NCBI RefSeq assembly: GCF_000455485.1
Contig: NZ_CBQR020000145.1
Coordinates: forward strand, 1-63,319
DNA: 63,319 nt
From: Gorillibacterium massiliense
Lineage (GTDB): Bacteria; Bacillota; Bacilli; Paenibacillales; NBRC-103111
Direction: 5' to 3'
Part shown: positions 27,024 to 36,390 of the stretch, in pieces
How the letters are laid out: the number at the start of each line of letters is the position of its first letter
How positions within the stretch are numbered: the first letter of the stretch is position 1
Notes under the pieces: model-generated
What the model saw: the letters and a program-made list of their open reading frames with translations, nothing else
Database searches by the model: none
Told to the model about the DNA's origin: nothing
Made by a program: the position numbers and the translations under genes

Positions 27024-30000
27024 ATGAGGACAATGCAGAGGATTCAAAGACCGTTCATCATTCTTTTGATTGTATTATTGGCGTTGCCTGGTATTTTGTT
27101 CAGCCAGGACTCGAGGATAGCCGAAGCAGCGGGGACAAGCGTTGCATCTACAGACATTGCGATCGAAAATCCAGGATTTGAAAGCGGCGACCTTACGGGC
27201 TGGACGGTAACCGGGGTCACTTATGCGGCTTCAGTAAAGAATAGTTCAGCTGATGCCCACAGCGGAGACCATGCTTTGAATTATTGGCATGACGCTGAGT
27301 ATGAGCTTCGTTTGTCGCAAACGTTCAGCGGGCTAGAGGACGGCAGCTATGAACTGAGGGCATGGGCTTCGGGAAAGGCAGGAGACGCGGATTTGAAGCT
27401 GTTCGCCGAGACGAAAGACAGCAGCGGCAATCCTTCTGTCAAAAGCACGGCTATTGTTAATACGGGTTGGAATCTTTGGTCTCAATACATTGTCCAGGAT
27501 ATCGAGGTTGTCGGAGGGGAGATGACCATCGGTTTTGATGTTAGTGCCCCGGCTGATTATTGGGGATATTTCGACGATATCGAATTGGTAAAAGCCAATC
27601 AGACTCAACCCTATGATCCGAACGATTTCATCAAAGGCGCAGACATCTCAACGCTGCAGGCATTAGAGGATGCAGGAGTCAAATACTACGAAGGCGGCGT
27701 AGAAAAGGACCTCCTGGAGATATTGAAAAATCACGGTGTTAACTACATTCGACTGAGAGTCTGGAATGATCCTGTACAAGCGGGCGGCTACAATGACAAA
27801 GCACATACGGTAGCGATGGCGAAGCGGGTTAAGGCGGCGGGAATGAAGCTGCTCGTGGATTTTCATTATTCCGATTTTTGGGCTGACCCCGGGCAGCAGG
27901 TGAAGCCGGCTGCTTGGCAAGGGTTGAGCTTCCTTGAGTTGAAAAAGGCGGTTTACGATTACACTTCAGAGGTATTGTCAGAGCTCAAGGCTGTAGATGC
28001 ATATCCGGATATGGTGCAAATCGGCAATGAGATCAATAGCGGGATTCTGCTTCCGGACGGGTCGACCAGCACATTCGACAACTTGGCCGAGCTGTTGAAG
28101 CAAGGCATTCAAGCTGTGCGCGACATGACGCCAGTAAACCATGAGACCAAAATCGTGCTTCATCTTGCCGAGGGAGGAAACAACAGTAAATTCCGCAGTT
28201 TCTTTGATCAAATCAAGGCGCACGACGTAGATTACGATATCATTGGTTTGTCCTATTATCCCTATTGGCATGGGACTTTTCAAGATCTAAAGAGCAATCT
28301 CAACGACTTGTCGGCGAGGTATGGGAAACAGGTTGTTGTCGTAGAGACGGCTTATGCGAATACCTACGAAAACGGGGATGATTACACCAATATCGTTAAA
28401 CAGAGTGAGACGGATATAGCAGGGTTCCCTGCCACGGTGGAAAATCAAAAGCTCGTCATCGAAACGGTATTCAATACAGTAGCCAGCGTGAAGAACCATC
28501 AGGGACTGGGGGCTTTTTACTGGGAACCGGCATGGCTTCCCGGAGTAGGCTGGAAATCGGGAGAGGGCAATGCGTGGGAGAACCAGGCGATGTTCGATTA
28601 TAACGGCAATGCCCTGGATTCGTTGAACGCATTTCAATACCTGCCTGGAAGCATCACGGAAGATCTTCCGATTCTGGTTTATCCAGCCGATAAGGTTATC
28701 GTATCCAAGGGAGCCGCTCCTACACTCCCGTCGACGGTGAAAGTGCTATATAACGAGGGGTCGATTTTACAGAAGAGTGTAACGTGGGACAGCATTTCAG
28801 AAGGGCAACTGCAAACGCCGGGAACATTCACGGTCTATGGCACAATAGCCGGCATGCAGCAAAAGGCTAAAATCGAAGTTACGGTACTTGCTCAGGAAAA
28901 CCGGGTGAAGAACGCTGGCTTTGAGAGTGGAGATCTGAGCAATTGGACGCTATCCGGAACGAGTGGAGCAGGTAAGGTTGAGGAAAATGCCGCTAATGCC
29001 CATTCGGGAAGCCATGCTCTAAATTACTGGTATGATGCGCCGTATGCCTATCGCTTGACGCAAGTAATCACAGGCCTGCCCAATGGAACCTATTCGCTGA
29101 AAACCTGGGCTTCTGGAGGCGGCGGAGAAACGGTGCTGCAATTGTTTACCGAAGATAGCGCGGGGAATATCCGCAGCGCGGATATGGTCAATAAGGGATG
29201 GAATCAATGGAAGCAATATGTCATTGAGGACATAGAAGTGAAGGATGGCGTGTTAACGGTCGGATTCGAGGTTCAAGCACCGGCGAACACTTGGGGATAT
29301 TTCGACGATGTAGAGCTTGTTCTGACAGCGGAAGCACCAGTGACACCAACGGACCCAACAACTCCAGGGACCGGAAGCGGAACAACCCCATCTTCCAGCT
29401 CTGGAACAGGCAATTCGCAACCGGGACAAGTGACGATTAAGCCGGAGCAAATCACAACCAATGAATCAGGAGCTGGAATGGTTAAGGTAGCGCCGGATGT
29501 GAACAAAGTGATTTTGACGAAAGAGTCTGCAGCTTTTCTTGGAAATCGTCCGTTGGAGGTAACAAACGGCAGCTTGTCCCTGGTTATTCCGGCGGAAGTG
29601 CTGAAGCAGCTTATCGAGAGTGTGGGAGCGTCTTCGGGCTTTGAGATTGTTCTGCAGTTTAAGCCGGTAGAGCAAGAAGCACTGGAAGCCGCCTTGAAGC
29701 GGGGAGCCCTTCAAAATGAGTCTACAACGGTCAAACCCTTAGGGCAGGCCTACGACTTCAAGCTAAGCTTGGTGACTGGCGAAGGCATAGAGAAAGATCT
29801 AAAGAGCTTCCAGACTCCGATCACGATCCGGATTAAGCCGGATGCCGTTCATGATATCAAGCAAACGGGCCTTTTCTATATTTCCGACGAAGGCAAGCTG
29901 GAGTATGCAGGCGGAAATTGGGCGAATGGAGAAATCAGCGCCCCAGTCCACCATTTCAGCAAATATGCGGTGCTGGAGTTCACGAAGCGGTTCGCGGATG

Positions 30001-30524
30001 TTCCGGAAGCATACTGGGCTTATGACGCGATCTCCGGTCTTGCGTTGCGGCAAATCGTGGCGGGGACATCGAATGGTTCCTTTGAACCTGACCGCTCGGT
30101 CAGCCGTGCCGAATTCGTCGTCATGCTGGCGCACGCGTTGAAGCTTGAGCCGGGAACCATGGATGCGTTTGTGGATGTATCTCAAAACGCATGGTATTAC
30201 CAGTCCTTGTCAGGAGCCTATAAGGCAGGCCTTGTACAGGGACGGGATAACCGGACTTTTGATCCGAATGCGCCGGTAACCAGACAAGAGATGGCAGTCA
30301 TGTTGATGAAGGCCTATCTGTTCCGGGGGGGAGTCTTGAACACGCAGGAAGTTTCGGATAGCTTTTCAGATGCAGCTCAAATTGCGGATTGGGCGGCAGC
30401 TTCGGTAAACGCTGCTCATTCCCTAGGATTAATCCACGGAAGAGATCGCGGAGAGTTTGCTCCTGCGGCCTACTTAACCCGTGCCGAAGCAGCGCAAGTC
30501 ATTTACACACTGCTAACGAAGTAG
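27024..30524 (+). CDS. Secreted GH53 arabinogalactan endo-beta-1,4-galactanase with SLH domains
   Basis: This 1166-residue cell-surface enzyme cuts beta-1,4-galactan in pectin side chains. In order: signal peptide (about 1-36), galactan-binding-like module (49-192), GH53 barrel (about 201-541) with acid/base Glu336 in QIGNEIN and nucleophile Glu441 in VVETAY, a bacterial Ig-like domain (about 550-620), a second copy of the binding module (629-772), a Thr/Pro-rich linker, a beta-rich domain (about 800-985), and three SLH repeats (986-1166) that attach it to secondary cell-wall polymer. It is monocistronic with a strong terminator. No galactose-utilisation genes are next to it. Confidence 0.93.
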   Translation: MRTMQRIQRPFIILLIVLLALPGILFSQDSRIAEAAGTSVASTDIAIENPGFESGDLTGWTVTGVTYAASVKNSSADAHSGDHALNYWHDAEYELRLSQTFSGLEDGSYELRAWASGKAGDADLKLFAETKDSSGNPSVKSTAIVNTGWNLWSQYIVQDIEVVGGEMTIGFDVSAPADYWGYFDDIELVKANQTQPYDPNDFIKGADISTLQALEDAGVKYYEGGVEKDLLEILKNHGVNYIRLRVWNDPVQAGGYNDKAHTVAMAKRVKAAGMKLLVDFHYSDFWADPGQQVKPAAWQGLSFLELKKAVYDYTSEVLSELKAVDAYPDMVQIGNEINSGILLPDGSTSTFDNLAELLKQGIQAVRDMTPVNHETKIVLHLAEGGNNSKFRSFFDQIKAHDVDYDIIGLSYYPYWHGTFQDLKSNLNDLSARYGKQVVVVETAYANTYENGDDYTNIVKQSETDIAGFPATVENQKLVIETVFNTVASVKNHQGLGAFYWEPAWLPGVGWKSGEGNAWENQAMFDYNGNALDSLNAFQYLPGSITEDLPILVYPADKVIVSKGAAPTLPSTVKVLYNEGSILQKSVTWDSISEGQLQTPGTFTVYGTIAGMQQKAKIEVTVLAQENRVKNAGFESGDLSNWTLSGTSGAGKVEENAANAHSGSHALNYWYDAPYAYRLTQVITGLPNGTYSLKTWASGGGGETVLQLFTEDSAGNIRSADMVNKGWNQWKQYVIEDIEVKDGVLTVGFEVQAPANTWGYFDDVELVLTAEAPVTPTDPTTPGTGSGTTPSSSSGTGNSQPGQVTIKPEQITTNESGAGMVKVAPDVNKVILTKESAAFLGNRPLEVTNGSLSLVIPAEVLKQLIESVGASSGFEIVLQFKPVEQEALEAALKRGALQNESTTVKPLGQAYDFKLSLVTGEGIEKDLKSFQTPITIRIKPDAVHDIKQTGLFYISDEGKLEYAGGNWANGEISAPVHHFSKYAVLEFTKRFADVPEAYWAYDAISGLALRQIVAGTSNGSFEPDRSVSRAEFVVMLAHALKLEPGTMDAFVDVSQNAWYYQSLSGAYKAGLVQGRDNRTFDPNAPVTRQEMAVMLMKAYLFRGGVLNTQEVSDSFSDAAQIADWAAASVNAAHSLGLIHGRDRGEFAPAAYLTRAEAAQVIYTLLTK

Positions 30525-30546
30525 CATTTGGATTCGCTGCAAGACA

Positions 30547-30604
30547 AAACCTGCCCCCTGGCCTCCGTTCTTCAGGAACGTGCGCTACGGGGGCGGGTTT
30601 TTTT
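30547..30604 (+). terminator. Terminator after the galactanase gene
   Basis: AACCTGCCCCC and GGGGGCGGGTT pair with one wobble and are followed by a T run. Confidence 0.85.
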
Positions 30605-30699
30605 ATGCAAACTCCTATGCAAGATGAAACTTGAATCGGTTACAAAGCGTATATAGGCATAGGAATAAACGGAAAATTTTGTAACTCCGGAGGCTTGTT

Positions 30700-31188
30700 A
30701 TGAAGAAAGCGATTACCGTGCTTTTGGCGACTCTTGCGCTATTATTTACCTTTGGATGCAGTAAGGAAAGTCAGGATGAAAAAGAGAGCATCCGTTTGTT
30801 GAAGGAGTTCAAGACGGTTCAATTCGATGTCCTGCATGATAAGATCCCGACCTATTCGGAACAGGATGAACGAGTGAGAGGGTATGTCGTGGAAGATCTG
30901 ATGAAAAAAATAAGCGCTAATCGCTACATTTATTTGTCCATGGCCATTGCGGACCACCAAAAGGCGGATGTCACCTCAGAGGTTATCGATGTGAAAGTGA
31001 AAAAAGAAGCCAAAAATGCTTTTCATATTGATTACTCGGTAAAAGTAACGATAAAAATGGAAGACGGCACAACGAAGGAAACCATCCTGCCCTGGGGTGA
31101 GGCATACATTGAAAAACGGGAAGGGAAGCTGACGATCGTCCGGGACCGATTTGATATGAGCAAGGATTTCCTCGATTTGACCGTTTGA
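30700..31188 (+). CDS. Small lipoprotein of unknown function
   Basis: I do not recognise this 162-residue protein. The signal peptide ends FTFGC (Cys20). The mature part is charged and soluble, predicted alpha then beta, ending in a strand-rich half with KVKKEAKNAFHIDYSVKVTIKMEDG in pattern, shape reminiscent of small sensor or inhibitor lipoproteins. The ribosome site GGAGG precedes the ATG. It lies upstream of a two-component system in the same direction, separated by a hairpin at 31221-31265, and might report envelope state to it; that is a guess. Confidence 0.75.
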   Translation: MKKAITVLLATLALLFTFGCSKESQDEKESIRLLKEFKTVQFDVLHDKIPTYSEQDERVRGYVVEDLMKKISANRYIYLSMAIADHQKADVTSEVIDVKVKKEAKNAFHIDYSVKVTIKMEDGTTKETILPWGEAYIEKREGKLTIVRDRFDMSKDFLDLTV

Positions 31189-31220
31189 TGATGCTCCTCG
31201 GACATCTCCATACTGAATAA

Positions 31221-31265
31221 CCAGCCGTTTTTCCTGGAACTGATTTCAGGAGAGACGGCTGCTGG
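31221..31265 (+). other. Long hairpin upstream of a response-regulator gene
   Basis: CCAGCCGT pairs with ACGGCTGCTGG (one bulge), enclosing TTCCTG with CAGGAG. No T run follows on the plus strand. It may be an attenuator or message-stabilising element. Confidence 0.45.
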
Positions 31266-31331
31266 TATATGATGGAGGTATGCCCCAAACGGATCATTGG
31301 GAATGCGTATGAATGCTAAAGGAGCAGAAGG

Positions 31332-32003
31332 ATGAAAAAGCGGATTTTGTACATAGAGGATGACCGGGAGATCGGAACATGGCTTCGGGATCATTTATCG
31401 GAGCGGGACTATGATGTTGCCTGGCTGGAATCGGGAGAAGGCGCAGTGGAACAAGCGGAGAAATGCGACCTCGTCATCCTGGATATTATGCTACCGGGAC
31501 TCGACGGGTTTACCGTCGGGCAGCGCCTGAAAAAGGCATTTCCTGCGACGCCGGTGCTTCTGCTCTCGGCACGCACTTCCATTGAGGACAAGCTGCAGGG
31601 GTTGGATTTTGCCGATGACTATTTGACGAAGCCCTTTCACCCGGACGAGCTTGCCGCACGGATCGAGGTTCTGCTCCGCAGGACCGGCAAGACGCCGGCT
31701 GTCATTGAATTGAAGCATCTTCTCGTCTACCCGGAGGAAAACCGGGTCGTGGATAGCCGTACGGGTGAGGAAATCCCGCTAACAGGCAAGCAGCATCAGA
31801 TCTTCCAGTATCTGCTGCTTCATCCGAATCAAATTCTTACAAAGGAGCAGATTTTCGAGGCCGTCTGGCGGGAGCCTTATCTGGAAGGAGACAAGACGCT
31901 GATGGTGCACATCCGGTATTTGCGGGAGAAGCTGGAGCTTGATCCCGGCAATCCGGAAATCGTGGAGACGGTTCGCGGCATCGGCTACCGGGTGCGGATA
32001 TGA
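31332..32003 (+). CDS. OmpR-family response regulator
   Basis: This is a 223-residue cytoplasmic regulator. Receiver domain 1-118 has acidic pair DD, phospho-acceptor Asp51 in VILDIMLPG and Lys in LTKPFHPDE; the winged-helix domain (about 125-222) ends ETVRGIGYRVRI. The kinase gene overlaps its stop by four bases and an ABC exporter follows, the arrangement of peptide-antibiotic sensing and resistance loci (LanRK-FEG type). It probably binds the paired TTTAAAC repeats before the ABC genes. Confidence 0.93.
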   Translation: MKKRILYIEDDREIGTWLRDHLSERDYDVAWLESGEGAVEQAEKCDLVILDIMLPGLDGFTVGQRLKKAFPATPVLLLSARTSIEDKLQGLDFADDYLTKPFHPDELAARIEVLLRRTGKTPAVIELKHLLVYPEENRVVDSRTGEEIPLTGKQHQIFQYLLLHPNQILTKEQIFEAVWREPYLEGDKTLMVHIRYLREKLELDPGNPEIVETVRGIGYRVRI

Positions 32004-33376
32004 AGACGAAATGGCGAAACTCCTTGCTGCTGCGCTACCTGCTGATCATTGTCATTGCGATCATGATCTTGCCTCTTCTTTTGTTAGCGAGCTTTAACTT
32101 GTCCAACATAGTGGATTGGGTTATTCACAGGGATGGACATGGAAATGAAGCGTACCGGTCCCGAAGCGCTTTGATTTCTTCGTGGCACGACACAGCTGGC
32201 GAGTTAAATAATGCCGATTCCGAAACCATAGACGAAAAGCTGCGGTCGCTTAAGGCCGAAATGCCAGAATCCACGATATTTTGGGTAAACGGTGATGGAA
32301 AAACGATGCTGGAGCTCCCCGTTCAGCCGGACTTGCCTGAATACTGGACGTCCAACGATGCTATCGTTTTCATGAAAAAAAGCTATGGCGCCGATCCCTT
32401 CACCGTTGTTGCCTTTATCGGGAATAAACCAGAGCAGGGTTTTATGGTCCTGCAGCTTCCCGCAGCACTTTTTGCCGTCAAAGCTTCAAATAACACTTAC
32501 AATTATGTTATCCTACTCGTTCTTTTTGTTCTGTTTTTGGTGATGTCCTGGTCCTTCATCTACCGTTTGCGCAAGAGGCTGATTCGGCTGCAAAGAGCGA
32601 TGGGAGAATTGGACGTAAAGGGCATCCCCATTCCGGTTGCCGTGAAAAAAGAGGATGAAATCGGCCAGTTGGAGATCGCCTTCAATGGAATGATCGGGGA
32701 GCTCAGCACCGCTCGACAACGGGAAGAGCAGGAAGAGGCACTGCGGAAGCAGCTTATCGCCAATCTCTCCCACGATTTGCGCACGCCCCTCACCATCATT
32801 CGCAGTCATGCCTATTCCCTTGCAAAAGAACCGTTATCGAAAAAGGGCCAGGAATCCGTCACGCTTATCGAAGTGAAATCCGACGATTTGAACCGGCTGA
32901 TTGACAACCTGCTGTCGTATAACCTGGTTGCGGCGGGGAAATACCTCCTCGAGCGGAAGGAGACGGATATGGTTCGTTTCATCCGGACGACGGTTGCCGA
33001 ATGGTTTCCCGCACTGGAAGCGGAGGGCTTCGAAGTGGAGGTGGATTTGCCGGAGCATGCCGTGTATTGGCAGGTCGATCCCCATTGGATGAGCCGGATT
33101 CTCGGCAACTTGCTGCAAAATGCTCTCCGCCACGCCAAATCCGGAAGATACGTTGGCGTCATTTTGGAAGAAACCGGGGAACGGCGGTCACGGATCGTCA
33201 TCGAGGATAAAGGGCCCGGCATGGAAGAATCATCCGAGGAAAAAGGGGCCGGAATCGGTCTCGACATCGTTGCTCTCATGTCCCGCGAGCTGGGGCTTGA
33301 ATATACCTTGAGCAGCCATGCCGGCGGTACCCGGGTTTGTTTGACATATGGGGAAGGTGTGGACATTCGGGAGTAG
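32000..33376 (+). CDS. Sensor histidine kinase (LanK-like)
   Basis: This is a membrane kinase of 458 aa. Helices at about 11-32 and 167-187 enclose an extracellular sensor of about 135 residues. A HAMP domain, the HisKA motif NLSHDLRTPL with His258 and an ATPase domain with EDKGPGMEE and GAGIGLDIV follow. The large external domain argues against a BceS-type intramembrane sensor and for direct detection of a ligand such as a lantibiotic or other cationic peptide. It is coupled to the regulator by a four-base overlap. Confidence 0.92.
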   Translation: MKTKWRNSLLLRYLLIIVIAIMILPLLLLASFNLSNIVDWVIHRDGHGNEAYRSRSALISSWHDTAGELNNADSETIDEKLRSLKAEMPESTIFWVNGDGKTMLELPVQPDLPEYWTSNDAIVFMKKSYGADPFTVVAFIGNKPEQGFMVLQLPAALFAVKASNNTYNYVILLVLFVLFLVMSWSFIYRLRKRLIRLQRAMGELDVKGIPIPVAVKKEDEIGQLEIAFNGMIGELSTARQREEQEEALRKQLIANLSHDLRTPLTIIRSHAYSLAKEPLSKKGQESVTLIEVKSDDLNRLIDNLLSYNLVAAGKYLLERKETDMVRFIRTTVAEWFPALEAEGFEVEVDLPEHAVYWQVDPHWMSRILGNLLQNALRHAKSGRYVGVILEETGERRSRIVIEDKGPGMEESSEEKGAGIGLDIVALMSRELGLEYTLSSHAGGTRVCLTYGEGVDIRE

Positions 33377-33388
33377 CGATAGGAATGT

Positions 33389-33428
33389 TTTAAACAAAAT
33401 TTAAACAGAAGCCATCCCTCGTTCTAAC
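33389..33428 (+). promoter_or_regulatory. Direct-repeat operator and promoter before the ABC exporter
   Basis: TTTAAAC occurs at 33389-33395 and again at 33400-33406, an 11-base repeat typical of OmpR-family binding. The second copy overlaps a possible -35 (TTTAAA, 33400-33405) with TCTAAC 17 bases later. This fits activation of the ABC genes by the preceding regulator. Confidence 0.55.
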
Positions 33429-33463
33429 CTTCGGCTGATAAGCTGGTTGACGAGGTGAAGGAC

Positions 33464-34378
33464 ATGAAGGAATGGATTATTGAAACGAGCGGCTTAGCCA
33501 AGCAATACGGCCGCAGAAAAGCGGTAGATCACATCAGTTTGCAAATCCGTAAAGGGGACATTTACGGTTTCCTCGGACCCAACGGTGCCGGTAAAACCAC
33601 TACGATCCGCATGTTGCTGGGTTTGATTCGTCCTACGTCGGGGTCGGTACGCATCTTCGGCAAGGATCTGCGCAAGGAAAGGATGGGCATTCTAGCAAAA
33701 GTAGGTTCTTTGGTGGAGTCGCCCTCCTATTATGGCCATTTGACCGGTTACGAAAATCTGGAAGCCGCGCGGCGGATACTGGGAGTGGACAAATCGCGCA
33801 TCGACGAAGTCCTTGCTGCCGTCCGGCTTACGAAGGATGCCCATCGTCCCGTAAAGGGATATTCGCTAGGCATGAGGCAGCGGCTCGGGATCGCCTCCGC
33901 CATGTTGGGCCAACCGGAGCTGCTTATCCTCGATGAACCGACCAACGGCCTGGACCCGGCAGGCATTATCGAAATCCGCGAGCTGATCAAAAGCATGCCG
34001 GCCGAATATGGCATGACCGTCCTGGTCTCAAGTCATCTCTTGAGCGAAATTGATCTGATGGCCAACCGGGTCGGCATTATCCGCGATGGGGCCTTGTTGT
34101 TTCAGGACGGGATTGACGTCCTGCGCAAGCAAGCCGCCGGAAGCATACGGCTTGTCGTCAGTGAACCGGAGCAGGCCGTTAAAGCCGTCGCTGCTACTGG
34201 TAACTTTGCGGTACGACAGGACGGAGGGTTGCTGCTGGAGCAATTGCCCGACGATAAGGTGGCGCAAATCGTGGCACAGCTTGTGTATGCGGGGCATTCC
34301 ATTTACCGTATCGAGGAAATCAAGCGGTCCCTTGAGGATATTTTCCTGGACATGGTGGGAGGAGGCACAAGTTTATGA
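33464..34378 (+). CDS. Peptide-antibiotic-type ABC exporter ATP-binding protein (LanF/BcrA-like)
   Basis: This is a 304-residue ATPase with Walker A GPNGAGKTT, signature YSLGMRQRLGIA and Walker B LLILDEPTNGLDP; the C terminus (about 225-304) is the extension seen in BcrA/LanF proteins. The signature has SLGMRQR instead of SGGQ, usual for this family. ATG 33464 follows GAGGTG by six bases; a GTG at 33455 is in frame but lies within that site. Two small permeases follow, overlapping it by four bases, so the set makes a LanFEG-type exporter that removes peptides from the membrane. Confidence 0.93.
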   Translation: MKEWIIETSGLAKQYGRRKAVDHISLQIRKGDIYGFLGPNGAGKTTTIRMLLGLIRPTSGSVRIFGKDLRKERMGILAKVGSLVESPSYYGHLTGYENLEAARRILGVDKSRIDEVLAAVRLTKDAHRPVKGYSLGMRQRLGIASAMLGQPELLILDEPTNGLDPAGIIEIRELIKSMPAEYGMTVLVSSHLLSEIDLMANRVGIIRDGALLFQDGIDVLRKQAAGSIRLVVSEPEQAVKAVAATGNFAVRQDGGLLLEQLPDDKVAQIVAQLVYAGHSIYRIEEIKRSLEDIFLDMVGGGTSL

Positions 34379-35088
34379 TGGGACGGCTGCTTGCTGCCGA
34401 TTTTCTCAAGCTGAAGCGGACGATGGTCGGGGTGCTGGTTCTTCTCGGGCCGTTTGGAGTCGTCGCCTTGACCGCTGTCAATTTCGGCTTGCGCTATGAC
34501 TATTTGACTCATCTCTATAAAGACGATCTGTGGGGAGGACTCCTTTCAAATATTGCCGACTTGTGCGCGCTGGCTCTATTGTTGGGGAATACCCTTCTCA
34601 CCTCGATGGTCGCCGGGATTGAGCACCGGGCGAACGCCTGGAAACAGCTCTTGTCGCTGCCCGTTACCCGCTTCCATGTGTTCCTTTCCAAGTTTGCGGT
34701 CTGCGTGCTGCTGCTCGTTATATCAAGCGCATTGCTAGCGGTCGGAACTTGGCTCCTAGGAGGTTTTCTCGGCTTCGGCTGGAGCGCGCCCATACAAGGG
34801 ATTCTGAAAATCAGTTTTTATCCGATGCTGGCAAGCCTGGCGATTGCCGCCCTCCAACTGTGGCTGTCCGTCGTTTTCAAAAACCAGGCGATTCCGTTGA
34901 CGGCAGGCATCGTGGGCACGATTGTCGGCTTGTATTCCTTTAAGCTTCCCGATTGGCTCTTATGGAAATGGCCGATTATGCTGAATGGGGTGGATAGTCC
35001 CAACTGGCCCGTTTATGCCGGAATAACGGTCGGATTGCTGCTGCTGCTCATCAGCATGGTGCATTTTGCCGGGAAGGATGTGGACTGA
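34375..35088 (+). CDS. ABC-2-type permease (LanE-like)
   Basis: This is a 237-residue membrane protein with six predicted helices and an N-terminal amphipathic LLAADFLKLKRT, as in lantibiotic-immunity permeases. The start overlaps the ATPase stop by four bases. It pairs with the next permease to form the channel. Sequence similarity to that neighbour (both begin with a ADFLKL/SEWIKL segment and share an EH-xNAWKQLLSLPVTR-like loop) suggests a duplication. Confidence 0.88.
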   Translation: MMGRLLAADFLKLKRTMVGVLVLLGPFGVVALTAVNFGLRYDYLTHLYKDDLWGGLLSNIADLCALALLLGNTLLTSMVAGIEHRANAWKQLLSLPVTRFHVFLSKFAVCVLLLVISSALLAVGTWLLGGFLGFGWSAPIQGILKISFYPMLASLAIAALQLWLSVVFKNQAIPLTAGIVGTIVGLYSFKLPDWLLWKWPIMLNGVDSPNWPVYAGITVGLLLLLISMVHFAGKDVD

Positions 35089-35089
35089 C

Positions 35090-35824
35090 ATGTTGGGTTT
35101 TCAAAGGCTTGTTAGTTCCGAGTGGATCAAGCTTCGCAAGTCAAGCATTTGGCTGTTGATCTTCATTAGTCCGCTCCTTGCGGCTATCATGGAGGTTGCG
35201 CTGATCCGGTCGGGGGAGACAGAGCGCAAGTGGGTTTCCATTATGAGCGACATGGTCTTGCTTCACGGCTTTCTTTTTCTACCGCTCTTGGCCGGCATAT
35301 TTACCGCATTCATCTGCCGTTACGAGCATGAGCACGGCGGCTGGAAGCGGCTGCTCGCCCTTCCGGTATCCCGGGTGTCCGTGTATCTGGCTAAGTTCGC
35401 TATGGCTGCCGGACTGATTGCAGGAACGCAGCTGTTGTTTTTGGTGGCGATAGTCATCGTGGGTACGGTGAATGGAATGCCCGATATTCCCTGGAGCACG
35501 CTCTTGCAAAGCATGTGCGGGGGCCTCGTTGCTACATTGCCGCTAGTCGCGTTGCAACTCGCCGTTTCGGTCGGCTGGGCCAGCTTTGCCACCCCTCTGG
35601 CGATCAATGTAATAGCGACCATTCCGAATATATTGATCGTCAACTCCGCGACTTATGGGCCTTACTATCCGTGGGCTCAGCCCCTTCTTGCCATGATGCC
35701 TGTTACCCATAATAATCACGGTGCTCTTAACGTTTCCATGGAAACGCTGCTGCTGGTCATCGTCGGGGGCTTCGCGGTCTTTTTCCTGGCGGGGTTAACG
35801 TATTTTCATCGAAAAGAGGTTTGA
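35090..35824 (+). CDS. ABC-2-type permease (LanG-like)
   Basis: This is the second exporter permease, 244 aa, six helices, beginning LVSSEWIKLRKSS and carrying a cytoplasmic loop EHEHGGWKRLLALPVSR parallel to that of its neighbour. I place the start at ATG 35090, just after the upstream stop, with GGGAAGGA about eleven bases before; in-frame ATGs at 35066 and 35078 would overlap and sit on the ribosome site. Confidence 0.86.
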   Translation: MLGFQRLVSSEWIKLRKSSIWLLIFISPLLAAIMEVALIRSGETERKWVSIMSDMVLLHGFLFLPLLAGIFTAFICRYEHEHGGWKRLLALPVSRVSVYLAKFAMAAGLIAGTQLLFLVAIVIVGTVNGMPDIPWSTLLQSMCGGLVATLPLVALQLAVSVGWASFATPLAINVIATIPNILIVNSATYGPYYPWAQPLLAMMPVTHNNHGALNVSMETLLLVIVGGFAVFFLAGLTYFHRKEV

Positions 35825-35827
35825 TAT

Positions 35828-36277
35828 ATGGAAGGATTGGAACAAAAAGCCTCCTCCGTGGATGCCTTTGTCGCGGATGCCCGGCATTTGGAGGATTTGG
35901 CGGCCGTGGATTTAGCCTGCATCGGCAACGGCTCGCGGCGCGAAATCATTGAGAATGGGATCGTGGAAGGCCGCTGCATTGTGGGCATAGCAGATGGGAA
36001 AGCCGCGGGCTTTGCTCTTTACGACACTCATTTTTTTGATAATGGCTTCATCTCCCTTGTCATGGTGGCACCGGATGGAAGAAGAAACGGTGTTGCTCGA
36101 AAGATGATCGGGCTCATCGAGCAGATCTGTCCGACGGACAAACTGTTTTCCTCTACGAACGAATCCAACTGGGCCATGCAGCGTGTGTTTGAACAATTGG
36201 GTTACGTCAGGAGCGGGATCATCGATAACCTGGATGAGGGCGATCCTGAGCTTGTTTTCTTTAAGCGGCTAAGATAG
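35828..36277 (+). CDS. GNAT-family N-acetyltransferase
   Basis: This is a 149-residue acetyl-CoA-dependent transferase. The core motif VMVAPDGRRNGVARKMIG (acetyl-CoA loop R-R-N-G-V-A) and the C-terminal NWAMQRVFEQLGYVRSG are characteristic. It begins three bases after the exporter permease and is the last gene before a strong terminator, so it is probably part of the peptide-resistance operon. The acceptor is unknown; acetylation of the incoming compound is one possibility. Confidence 0.9.
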   Translation: MEGLEQKASSVDAFVADARHLEDLAAVDLACIGNGSRREIIENGIVEGRCIVGIADGKAAGFALYDTHFFDNGFISLVMVAPDGRRNGVARKMIGLIEQICPTDKLFSSTNESNWAMQRVFEQLGYVRSGIIDNLDEGDPELVFFKRLR

Positions 36278-36349
36278 AAAAGTAACGGAAAGGAACTTGT
36301 CTTCTGTTTTTGCAATATAGTAAAACATGTATAGGAATCTTTAAAGCTA

Positions 36350-36390
36350 ACGCCCCGTGAAGCCCTCAACGGGCTTCACGGGGCGTTTTT
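36350..36390 (+). terminator. Strong terminator after the exporter operon
   Basis: ACGCCCCGTGAAGCCC and GGGCTTCACGGGGCGT are a perfect 16-base stem with a five-base loop and a T run. Confidence 0.95.
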
